Shown: one piece after another, positions 1 to 9,430 of the stretch
How positions within the stretch are numbered: position 1 is the stretch's first letter
How the letters are laid out: each line of letters opens with the position of its first letter
Origin: Oscillospiraceae bacterium
GTDB taxonomy: Bacteria; Bacillota; Clostridia; Oscillospirales; Oscillospiraceae
Assembly: GCA_017936205.1 (NCBI GenBank)
Contig: JAGBGB010000022.1
Span: 1-13,369 of the forward strand
DNA: 13,369 nucleotides
Direction: 5' to 3'
Program-made: the position numbers and the translations under genes
Notes under the pieces: generated by a model
The model's database searches: none
What the model was told of the DNA's origin: nothing
Seen by the model: only the letters and a program-made list of their open reading frames with translations

Positions 1-1
1 G

Positions 2-907
2 AATCTGGCAAGTGATATTTCTGTGAACATTGCAGTATCCAAGAGCCTTTTGAGCGGTTATGACCTATCTACAGTCTATGTGGAATCGGAGCTGGATACC
101 TATAATGGCAACAACAAGCTCGGAACGACCAAGATCACTCTAAAGCCTGTGGAGCAGGGGAACTATTATTATTTCACCTTAGAAGGCTTGACCGCAGTGC
201 AAATGAATGATCGCATTCGCTCTGTGCTTTACGGAACCAAGAACGGACAGCTCCACTATTCTCCTGTGGATGATTACAGCATTGCAGATTATGCTTATTC
301 TCAGATGAATAAGGATGGTGCGTTAGCAAAGCTGAAGACACTGTGTGCAGATCTGCTCCGCTGTGGAACAGCTGCTCAGATCTTTAAGAATTATCGGACA
401 GATGCCCTTGCAGACAGTGCAATGACAAGTGCTCACAAGTCCTATCTGAGTAATGCAGATACCGTAAAGTTTGGCAATACCAATACCACACTGTCTGACC
501 TGAATGCACCTGTTGTTTCTTGGGCAGGTAAGTCTCTGAATCTGGAGAGCAAGGTCACTGTGAAGTATGTATGTGATCTTGCAGCCTACACCGGATCCTT
601 AGAGGATCTGAGTCTCCATGTGAGCTATACCAACCTGTCAGGGGAGACGGTCAGTGCTGTTATCACCGGAGCGGAGCTTTATAAGCCCGACAGCACACTC
701 TATGCCTTCTCCTTTGACGGTCTCCTTGCTGCAGAGCTGCGAACGGTGCTGTCTGCACAGGTGTATGCAGGGAACACCCCTGTTTCCGTGACACTGCAAT
801 ACAGCCCTGATACCTACGGTAATAATAAGACCGGAAATCTGGGTACCCTCTGTAAGGCACTCTTTGCCTACAGCGACAGTGCGAAAGCCTATTTCACAGC
901 ACAATAA
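2..907 (+). CDS. Secreted/surface protein, C-terminal two-module region (5' truncated)
   Basis: The reading frame is open from base 2, so the gene begins upstream of the window. An in-frame GTG at 23 is not a credible start because homology continues before it (NLASDIS). The 301 visible residues match the C-terminus of the secreted protein encoded at 10232-13015 almost end to end, with identical blocks such as WAGKSLNLESKV and FDGLLAAELR. The region is itself a tandem duplication: unit A (bases 2-394) ends ALAKLKTLCADLLRCGTAAQ followed by IFKNY, and unit B (533-895) ends with the matching GTLCKALFAYSDSAKAYF. Each unit is predicted beta-rich, then has a YxFxxxGLxAxxM/L block, then a C-terminal helix. 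There is no LPXTG or other anchor at the end. By analogy to the paralog it is probably exported. The module is of a kind I associate with clostridial extracellular proteins; its function is not known to me. Confidence 0.85.
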   Translation, partial: NLASDISVNIAVSKSLLSGYDLSTVYVESELDTYNGNNKLGTTKITLKPVEQGNYYYFTLEGLTAVQMNDRIRSVLYGTKNGQLHYSPVDDYSIADYAYSQMNKDGALAKLKTLCADLLRCGTAAQIFKNYRTDALADSAMTSAHKSYLSNADTVKFGNTNTTLSDLNAPVVSWAGKSLNLESKVTVKYVCDLAAYTGSLEDLSLHVSYTNLSGETVSAVITGAELYKPDSTLYAFSFDGLLAAELRTVLSAQVYAGNTPVSVTLQYSPDTYGNNKTGNLGTLCKALFAYSDSAKAYFTAQ

Positions 908-921
908 ACCTATGATAAACA

Positions 922-954
922 GGGGCTGTCTCACAAACCCGGTGAGACAGCCCC
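922..954 (+). terminator. Terminator-like hairpin after the truncated secreted-protein gene
   Basis: A perfect 13-bp stem (GGGGCTGTCTCAC, 922-934, with GTGAGACAGCCCC, 942-954) encloses a 7-nt loop and lies 15 bases after the stop codon. It is followed by GATATCAATTCTT and not by a proper T-run, so termination may be imperfect. The core CTGTCTCA recurs in the hairpin at 1198-1233. Confidence 0.65.
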
Positions 955-972
955 GATATCAATTCTTCATCA

Positions 973-1178
973 AATTCCGATTTTGCATACCTTTCGTAGG
1001 GGCGCGCATTGCGCGTCCGCGAACCACCATAAAATGGTGGCTCGTTAAAATGTTCGGATTTTCATGGGAATTACATCATTATTAATGGTTTTTGTGTTCA
1101 TGGCGTTACGCCATGAACCGGACGCGCAATGCGCGCCCCTACGCAGCGATGGATGAAACTGTGCGACAAATCGGAATT
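973..1178. repeat. Nested palindromic intergenic element (two inverted repeat copies)
   Basis: Two copies of one repeat face each other. A 24-bp block (995-1018, CGTAGGGGCGCGCATTGCGC followed by GTCC) is matched perfectly by its reverse complement at 1120-1143. An outer 11-bp block AATTCCGATTT (973-983) is matched by AAATCGGAATT (1168-1178). Each 24-bp block can fold on itself (GGCGCGC-ATT-GCGCGTC). Each copy is followed inward by a second, different palindrome: ACCACCAT-AAA-ATGGTGGC (about 1020-1044) on the left, and GTTCATGGCG-TTA-CGCCATGAAC (1096-1118) on the right. No convincing ORF covers it. It looks like a modular, probably multi-copy extragenic palindromic repeat. I see no transposase and no clear target-site duplication. 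Confidence 0.75.
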
Positions 1179-1197
1179 AGGGAGTATAAAATAGATA

Positions 1198-1233
1198 GGT
1201 CTGTCTCAAATGATCGTATTTTTGAGACAGACC
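1198..1233 (-). terminator. Terminator-like hairpin for the RCC1-repeat operon
   Basis: A perfect 13-bp stem (GGTCTGTCTCAAA, 1198-1210, with TTTGAGACAGACC, 1221-1233) encloses a 10-nt loop. It sits 23 bases beyond the stop of the minus-strand gene and is followed on that strand by the moderately T-rich CTATCTATTTTATA. It may also stop rightward transcripts that pass the 922-954 hairpin. Confidence 0.65.
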
Positions 1234-1255
1234 CTGATCTTCGTATGTGCCTATA

Positions 1256-2191
1256 TCATAACAATATTTCCGATCCTGCTACCAGAAGGCTGCCATCCTT
1301 ACATAGTCCTATGGTGTGATCGAAGCCTGCAAATATAGCTACAACATTTTCCCACTGCTTTACATTGCAGCGACCATCCTCGTTGTAACCTACGGCAATC
1401 ACGGTACCGTCAGCACGGAGGCCAACACTGTGATCCTGACCGCAGGCGATCATGATGATATTCTTCCAATCAGCAACATTGCAGCGGTCATCTATGGTTC
1501 CGCCGGCAGCGAGGACGGTTCCGTCCTCTCGCAGACCCAGACTGAAATTCCTTCCTGCGCATAGGGATATCACACCATTCCAGCTCTGTAGGTTACACTG
1601 TCCTTCGTCATTCAATCCTGTAGCCAGTACGGTTCCATCCTTCCGCAGTCCCAGAGTATGGAAGCCGCCACTGCATAGGAAAGCTACATCCTCCCAATGG
1701 CTAACCTCACACTGTCCGTCGTAGTTGGCTCCTACAGCTACCACACGACCATTAGAGCAGAGCCCCAGTGAATAGGAGCTACCGCCACAGACCTGTACGA
1801 TATCCCTCCAGCTGCTAACCTCCAACTGCCTGTCCAGATTCTGACCCTTGGCGAGAACGGTTCCGTCTTGCTTCAAGCCTAAGCTGTGGGTCCAACCGGC
1901 ACTGACAGCCTTCAAATCCCTCCAACCGCCCATTTTGCAGCGATGATCCGGATCGAAGCCTGTGGCGAAGGCTTTCCCACTGCGATCTAAGCCCAGAATG
2001 TGTGCATAGCCTGCAGAAAGCTGTACGATATTCTTCCACTTTTCTACCTTACACTGCTGATACTCATTACTGCCATATCCGATGACCTTTCCGGTGTCTT
2101 GAATCCGAGCCCAGAAGCAGGAGCCTACCGCCAATTTGTTTCTGTGTGCTTCTGCTTCCCTTCGGGCTGTGTGGAGTTTGCTTATTTCCAT
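1256..2191 (-). CDS. RCC1-like seven-bladed beta-propeller repeat protein
   Basis: The 311-aa product is almost entirely RCC1-type repeats. Six consecutive units are each exactly 38 residues, with the pattern [KRE]-D/N-[IV]-x3-[CS]-[AG]-G-x2-[HY]-[ST]-[LV]-GL-x2-DGTV-[LI]-A-x-G-x2-x-[DE]-x-[RQ]-C-x-V-x2-W. A partial first unit (GYGSNEYQQCKVEKW) and a partial last unit (AGFDHTIGLCKDGSLLVAG) can close a seventh blade. The first about 25 residues are charged and helical (SKLHTARREAEAHRNK), with no signal peptide or membrane segment, so it is probably cytosolic. I chose the ATG at 2191 because AAAGGAAG lies 8 nt upstream; an in-frame TTG at 2215 has no such site. It follows the membrane-protein gene by 29 nt in one operon. 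RCC1 folds are protein- or nucleotide-interaction platforms; the partner is unknown. Confidence 0.9.
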   Translation of the reverse strand: MEISKLHTARREAEAHRNKLAVGSCFWARIQDTGKVIGYGSNEYQQCKVEKWKNIVQLSAGYAHILGLDRSGKAFATGFDPDHRCKMGGWRDLKAVSAGWTHSLGLKQDGTVLAKGQNLDRQLEVSSWRDIVQVCGGSSYSLGLCSNGRVVAVGANYDGQCEVSHWEDVAFLCSGGFHTLGLRKDGTVLATGLNDEGQCNLQSWNGVISLCAGRNFSLGLREDGTVLAAGGTIDDRCNVADWKNIIMIACGQDHSVGLRADGTVIAVGYNEDGRCNVKQWENVVAIFAGFDHTIGLCKDGSLLVAGSEILL

Positions 2192-2220
2192 AGAAATAGC
2201 TTCCTTTCTGTGCAATAGAC

Positions 2221-2760
2221 TTATTCTTGCTCCGTCTTTACATCCATCCCATATAGCTTCAATACATCGGATAAATGCTCCTGGTCATAGATCATTGAGA
2301 AATCCTTGTGGGAGAATAACCGATGATAGGGAACATCGGGGATCGCTTCGAGTTTGTTAAGGAAGAAACAGACATATGTCCCTTCAACTTCGTCCTTCTT
2401 TTCTCCATAGAAGGTTCCTGATACGGTTGTCTTACACACTTTTGTTATACAATGGTAGGGAATTGAACGCCAACAGTGTCCCTTTGCATCTACAAAATCG
2501 ATCCCCTCTGCTGAAACGACTGCTACCGACAGGCTCAGTCTCCCATACCTTACATAGGGATACCAAAAGAATCCTTCAAAAGCAATTATGATCAGAGTTA
2601 CGAATGCGAAATCTTTCATTTCATCATATAAGTCAAGATACAATACAAGATACAAGCCATGCAAGAGCCAAAGAACGGATAAAAAGACTGTAGCTCCTAC
2701 AGCGATCTTCTTCCGTGCACCCATGATGATCTTTTCTTTTGGAGTAAGATCGAATTCCAT
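2221..2760 (-). CDS. Membrane protein with two N-terminal TM segments and a possible PH-like domain
   Basis: This 179-aa protein starts at an ATG preceded by AGGAAGGAGATATCT, a strong Shine-Dalgarno. Residues about 17-42 (VGATVFLSVLWLLHGLYLVL) and about 50-68 (FAFVTLIIIAFEGFFW) form two hydrophobic helices. A soluble, beta-rich tail of about 110 residues follows, with the run SAEGIDFVDAKGHCWRSIPY, a pattern reminiscent of bacterial PH-like (YcxB/bPH-type) domains where a strand pair leads into a W/I-P turn. The C-terminus (HLSDVLKLYGMDV) is helical. I do not recognise a named family, so the PH-like assignment is only a resemblance. It is the first gene of the minus-strand operon, ahead of the RCC1-repeat gene, which suggests a joint role at the membrane. 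Confidence 0.8.
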   Translation of the reverse strand: MEFDLTPKEKIIMGARKKIAVGATVFLSVLWLLHGLYLVLYLDLYDEMKDFAFVTLIIIAFEGFFWYPYVRYGRLSLSVAVVSAEGIDFVDAKGHCWRSIPYHCITKVCKTTVSGTFYGEKKDEVEGTYVCFFLNKLEAIPDVPYHRLFSHKDFSMIYDQEHLSDVLKLYGMDVKTEQE

Positions 2761-2812
2761 AGATATCTCCTTCCTGTAAGGAATGTATGATCCCTAATAT
2801 ATTTGTTTCTAT

Positions 2813-2841
2813 AATATACCAGATTTTAGGACAAAACACAA
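2813..2841 (-). promoter_or_regulatory. Candidate sigma-A promoter for the membrane/RCC1 operon
   Basis: On the minus strand, TTGTGT (2836-2841) is followed after 17 nt by an extended -10, TGgTATATT (hexamer 2813-2818). Transcription would start near 2806, about 45 nt before the ATG at 2760. The -35 is weak and the extended -10 compensates. This is inferred from consensus only. Confidence 0.5.
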
Positions 2842-2939
2842 TCCCTCTCTTTTTCTGCATTTTAGCAGAACGAAGAAAAATGAAAAATTGTGAAACTGGC
2901 TCTTTATTTCTGATGGAAAATGTAATAGAATAAGAAGGT

Positions 2940-5384
2940 ATGAAAGAAAAAAAGGAATTTGGAAATACTATGGATAGAAACTTTGAACAACGATATTTGG
3001 CTGCCCGCAGGGCATATATTGCACGGCAGTTTTCTCATATGAATCAGCGGCAGTTAGAGGCTGTGTTGACAACTCAGGGACCCTTGCTCCTTCTGGCAGG
3101 TGCAGGAAGCGGAAAAACTACGGTTCTGATCCACAGGATCGCCAATCTGATCCGCTTCGGCAGCGGATCGGATTCAATGGAGATCCCGTCGTGGATCACA
3201 GAAGAGGATGTGCTGTTCCTTGAGGCTTATAATGCCAAGCCGCAAGCAGGGGATACAGAACGGGCAGAGGCACTGTGCAGACTGGATCCTGCTGCACCCT
3301 GGTCCATTATTGCCATTACCTTCACCAACAAGGCTGCCAATGAGCTGAAAAGCCGTCTGGCAGATATGCTGGGGCCCAAAGGGCAGGATGTTTGGGCTAT
3401 GACCTTCCACTCTGCCTGTTGTCGTATTCTCCGCAGGGAGATCCATCTTCTGGGCTATGATTCTGACTTTACCATCTACGACAGCACGGACTCGGAGCGA
3501 GTTATTAAGGATATCCTGAAGGAACGGAATCTGGATGAGAAAATATTCCAGCCCAAAAGTGTTCTTGGTATGATCTCCAAAGCTAAGGATAAGCAGCGTA
3601 GCCCGAAGGAGTTCGCTTTGGATCTGGGAGATGATGCTCGCTTCCGTCGGATTGCTGAGATCTACGGGGAGTATCAGAAACGGCTGAGGGCATCAAATGC
3701 TCTGGATTTTGATGATATCATTCTCCTAACAGTGGAGATCCTACAGCAATTTGAAGAGGTTCGGAGTTACTATCAGCAGAAGTTCCGCTTCGTGCTGGTG
3801 GATGAGTATCAGGATACCAACCATTTACAGTATCTTCTGACCTCTCTGCTGGCAGGTGGCTATGAGAATATTTGTGTTGTCGGTGATGATGACCAGAGTA
3901 TTTACCGCTTCCGTGGTGCGACCATTGAGAATATTCTCAGCTTTGAGCAGCAGTACCATGGAGCTAAGCTCATTCGTTTGGAACAGAATTATCGTTCTAC
4001 CCAGTCCATTCTGGATGCAGCCAATGCGGTGATTTCCCATAATCGTGGGCGGAAGGGGAAGCGACTTTGGACAAACAACGGAGTGGGAGACCCACTGATC
4101 CACTACGAGGCTGTGAATGAAGGTGACGAAGCGGACTTTGTTGCAAATCAGATCCTCAATGAGTGCAAACAGGGAGGTTTTAAGAACTTTGCAGTGCTCT
4201 ACCGTACCAATGCCCAGTCCAATGCCATTGAAGGAGCTTTCAAGCGTTCCGGCATTCCTTACCGCATTGTAGGCGGCACACGCTTCTTTGACCGCGCAGA
4301 GATCAAGGATATGCTGGCATATCTGTGGGTCATTAACAATCGCTCCGATGATCTGCGGTTGAAGCGGATCATCAATCAGCCACCCAGAGGCATTGGGGCT
4401 AAGACGGTAGAGACCATGGAACGACAGGCTACCGCCGCCGGCAAGCCGCTGTATTCTATCGTATCAGATCCCTTTAATTATCCTTCTCTGTCACGATCCG
4501 CCCAGAAGCTTATGGACTTTACCATTATGATCGAGGAGTGTGGGGCTCTGCTGGAAACCATGTCCCTGCCGGACTTTTATGAAGAGCTTTTGGAAAGAAC
4601 CGGCTATGTTGCTATGCTGACGGAAAAGGATGATCCGGAAAATCGCGGCAGGCTGGAAAATGTCAAGGAATTAAAATCTTCTCTGATCAATTATGTGCAG
4701 AACATTGAGACACCCACCCTGGGTGGCTTTTTGGAAGAAATTGCGCTGTATACCGACATTGAACAGTACGACCAGAATGCGGATGCAGCCGTCATGATGA
4801 CCATGCACTCTGCAAAGGGCTTGGAGTTCCCTCATGTATTCATCGTAGGTATGGAGGAGGGACTGTTCCCCAGTATTCGCTGCATTGGGGAGTATGAAGA
4901 AATGGAAGAGGAACGGAGGCTCTGCTATGTGGCGATCACCAGAGCTAAGAAGCAGCTGACTCTCTGCTCTGCAGGACGGCGAATGCTTTATGGACATACC
5001 TCCTCCAATATGCCCTCCCGCTTCCTACGGGAGATCCCACAGGAGCTTGTGAAGAAGAAGCAAAGCTCCAGAGCGAGCTACAGCTACAGCTCTTATGGAG
5101 CCGGCTATGATCGAGATTTCTTAGACGGCTTTGAACCCGAGCGTGGAGAAATGCCTAAGCAGCCATCCTTTAAGCGTACGATTCCTACGCCTACGCCCAA
5201 GCCTGTATCTGCAGCTCCCAATTATCGGAAGGGGGATATGGTGCTCCATGATGCCTTCGGACAGGGGATGATCCTGTCTGTGCTGCAAATGGGGAAGGAT
5301 GCTATGCTGGAAATCGCTTTCGACCGAGTAGGTACTAAGCGACTTATGGCGATTACCGCATCCCAGAGAATGAAGAAATTATAA
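2940..5384 (+). CDS. pcrA: ATP-dependent DNA helicase PcrA/UvrD (superfamily 1A)
   Basis: A 3'-5' SF1A helicase acting in DNA repair, replication restart and clearing of transcription or RecA filaments. All motifs are visible: Q motif MNQRQLEAV (34-42), Walker A AGAGSGKTT (53-61), motif Ia AITFTNKAANEL (125-136), motif II VLVDEYQDT (285-293), motif III VVGDDDQSIYRFRGA (313-327), motif IV LEQNYRST (347-354), motif V MTMHSAKGLEFP (620-631) and motif VI RRLCYVAITRAKK (659-671). The tail (761-814, YRKGDMVLHDAFGQGMI) is the Tudor-like C-terminal domain that in PcrA contacts RNA polymerase. At 814 aa it is longer than typical PcrA (about 720-740), mainly because of about 45 extra residues (about 73-118) between motifs I and Ia. 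The start is uncertain: ATG 2940 has AAGG only 2-3 nt away, and ATG 2970 (804 aa) has AAGGA about 14 nt away. It heads the block with yunB and ligA. Confidence 0.95.
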   Translation: MKEKKEFGNTMDRNFEQRYLAARRAYIARQFSHMNQRQLEAVLTTQGPLLLLAGAGSGKTTVLIHRIANLIRFGSGSDSMEIPSWITEEDVLFLEAYNAKPQAGDTERAEALCRLDPAAPWSIIAITFTNKAANELKSRLADMLGPKGQDVWAMTFHSACCRILRREIHLLGYDSDFTIYDSTDSERVIKDILKERNLDEKIFQPKSVLGMISKAKDKQRSPKEFALDLGDDARFRRIAEIYGEYQKRLRASNALDFDDIILLTVEILQQFEEVRSYYQQKFRFVLVDEYQDTNHLQYLLTSLLAGGYENICVVGDDDQSIYRFRGATIENILSFEQQYHGAKLIRLEQNYRSTQSILDAANAVISHNRGRKGKRLWTNNGVGDPLIHYEAVNEGDEADFVANQILNECKQGGFKNFAVLYRTNAQSNAIEGAFKRSGIPYRIVGGTRFFDRAEIKDMLAYLWVINNRSDDLRLKRIINQPPRGIGAKTVETMERQATAAGKPLYSIVSDPFNYPSLSRSAQKLMDFTIMIEECGALLETMSLPDFYEELLERTGYVAMLTEKDDPENRGRLENVKELKSSLINYVQNIETPTLGGFLEEIALYTDIEQYDQNADAAVMMTMHSAKGLEFPHVFIVGMEEGLFPSIRCIGEYEEMEEERRLCYVAITRAKKQLTLCSAGRRMLYGHTSSNMPSRFLREIPQELVKKKQSSRASYSYSSYGAGYDRDFLDGFEPERGEMPKQPSFKRTIPTPTPKPVSAAPNYRKGDMVLHDAFGQGMILSVLQMGKDAMLEIAFDRVGTKRLMAITASQRMKKL

Positions 5385-5434
5385 AATTTGAATGTATCCG
5401 TCTTCTGCGGCATAGGTATCTATGAGGTGGTATC

Positions 5435-8058
<2,624 letters not shown>

Positions 8059-8094
8059 GTGTGTTCCGTAAAATAGTAGAAAGGAAGAATACCA

Positions 8095-9420
8095 ATGAGA
8101 ACATTTCTTGCAATTCTGGTGTGCCGCATTCTAACTGTCATCGGCAAGCTGGTAGGGAAGGGAACCAGTCTCCCGGGTGGATATGCCCTGAAGGTCTGCC
8201 CCGATATCCTCAGACGCCTAAAGAAGCCGCCGGTAATCATCGCTGTTACGGGAAGCAACGGCAAAACCTCCACTGTAGAGATGATCGCAGCGGTTCTCCG
8301 TGCCAACGGCAAGACTGTAGCATACAATGTGGAGGGTTCCAATCAGATCGAGGGTGTTACCACCATGATGCTCAATTCCTGCACCTGGGGCGGTAAAATG
8401 AAGCAGGATGTACTTCTGATCGAATCTGATGAACGGTATACCAAGTTTACTTTCAAGTGGTTCCACCCCACCCATTATGTGATCACCAACCTGTACCGTG
8501 ACCAGCTGACCAGAAATGCCCATCCTGATTGGGTCTTTGATGCCATCAAGGAGAGCGTGTTCGAGGATACCAAGCTGCTGCTCAATGCAGATGATCCCAC
8601 GGTATCCCTCTTTGGTCAGGGACGGCAGGATGTGGTCTGGTTTGGTTTGGATCATAATGCCTACGACAGCAAGGAATTCAGCGGAGCTTATCATGACGGT
8701 GCCTTCTGCCCCCTTTGCGGTAAGCCTATGGAATACGAATACTATCATTTCAACCACGTTGGGCAGTATGCTTGCACCGCCTGTGGCTTTAAACGCAATC
8801 CTACGGATTACAGCGTAACAGAGGTGGATCTGGATCAGAGCCGCATTGTGATCAATGGGAAGGACGAGATCCGTCTTGCCTTCAAGAGTATTTATAATAT
8901 CTATAACATTCTGGCAACCTATGCCATCTGTGACCAGATCGGTATTCCTACAGAAAAGGCTGCACAGGTTACCAGCAATTATATTCTGAAAAATGGTCGC
9001 TATATTGAATTTACCCTTGGACAGCATCCCGGAACCTTCCTGATATCCAAGCATGAGAATTCCGTCTCCTATGATATGTCCTTCCGCTATGCAGCCATGC
9101 AGAAGGAGCACTGTAGCGTGGTTGTGATCGTGGATGCGGTCAGTCGGAAATACTTTACCAGTGAGACCTCCTGGCTGTGGGACATCCACTTCGACTGGCT
9201 GAAGGAGAATCATGTGAAGCAGGTGTACCTCTGCGGAAAGTATTGTAACGATCTGGCTCTTCGCCTGAGCTTTTCTCAGGTGCCTACGGACAAGCTCCGT
9301 GTCTTTGAAGACATCGATGCAGCCTGTGAGGAGCTTCGGGCTCATGGCTCTGAGCATCTCTATGCAGTGACCTGCTTCTCTGACCGTATGAAGTTCCTGT
9401 CCAATGTAACTGTAAAGTGA
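8095..9420 (+). CDS. murT: MurT-like Mur ligase family protein (lipid II isoglutaminyl synthase subunit, divergent)
   Basis: MurT is the ATP-using subunit that, with GatD, converts the D-Glu of lipid II to D-isoglutamine on the inner face of the membrane. The 441-aa product has the family layout: hydrophobic/amphipathic N-terminus, P-loop TGSNGKTST (52-60), the ESDE and TNLYRDQL motifs (110-113, 131-138), NADDP (164-168), an inserted four-Cys zinc ribbon (C205, C208, C227, C230) and a C-terminal DUF1727-type domain ending in SWLWDIHFDWL (359-369). The Asp of SWLWD, which in Staphylococcus aureus MurT I believe completes the GatD catalytic triad, is kept (D363). The C-terminal domain is unusual: SKHENSVSYD (318-327) stands where canonical MurT has a KNPAG-type motif, and VIVDAVSRKY replaces the usual ND...DGRD run. 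The ATG at 8095 has GGAAG 7-8 nt upstream. gatD follows after 10 nt. Confidence 0.88.
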   Translation: MRTFLAILVCRILTVIGKLVGKGTSLPGGYALKVCPDILRRLKKPPVIIAVTGSNGKTSTVEMIAAVLRANGKTVAYNVEGSNQIEGVTTMMLNSCTWGGKMKQDVLLIESDERYTKFTFKWFHPTHYVITNLYRDQLTRNAHPDWVFDAIKESVFEDTKLLLNADDPTVSLFGQGRQDVVWFGLDHNAYDSKEFSGAYHDGAFCPLCGKPMEYEYYHFNHVGQYACTACGFKRNPTDYSVTEVDLDQSRIVINGKDEIRLAFKSIYNIYNILATYAICDQIGIPTEKAAQVTSNYILKNGRYIEFTLGQHPGTFLISKHENSVSYDMSFRYAAMQKEHCSVVVIVDAVSRKYFTSETSWLWDIHFDWLKENHVKQVYLCGKYCNDLALRLSFSQVPTDKLRVFEDIDAACEELRAHGSEHLYAVTCFSDRMKFLSNVTVK

Positions 9421-9430
9421 GGTGCAGCAT

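Noticed and set aside
973..1178. Insertion sequence or CRISPR array
   Set aside because: There is no transposase, no terminal duplication and no regular direct-repeat/spacer pattern; the repeats are inverted.
864..1319. Two small plus-strand ORFs (864-1085 and 1092-1319)
   Set aside because: They run through terminator hairpins and the palindromic element, lack ribosome binding sites and have low-complexity, Arg-rich translations typical of non-coding DNA.
2192..2215. TTG start at 2215 for the RCC1-repeat protein
   Set aside because: The purine-rich AAAGGAAG lies inside this extension and is placed correctly for the ATG at 2191.
2853..2870. Small hairpin TTCTGC-ATTTTA-GCAGAA upstream of pcrA
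   Set aside because: A six-pair AT-rich stem in AT-rich DNA is expected by chance, and there is no gene end here to terminate.
2888..2931. Promoter for pcrA (TTGTGA, then TAATAG or TAGAAT)
   Set aside because: No pair of hexamers has acceptable spacing. pcrA must have a promoter in 2761-2939 or upstream, but I cannot place it.
5385..5434. Possible sigma-E promoter before yunB (GAATGTAT, 13 nt, CATAGGTA)
   Set aside because: The -10-like element matches the sigma-E consensus only in its first bases, so I do not claim it.
8218..9357. Open 379-codon minus-strand frame opposite murT
   Set aside because: The plus-strand frame encodes a clear Mur ligase with P-loop and zinc ribbon. The antisense frame has no start signals and no recognisable domain.
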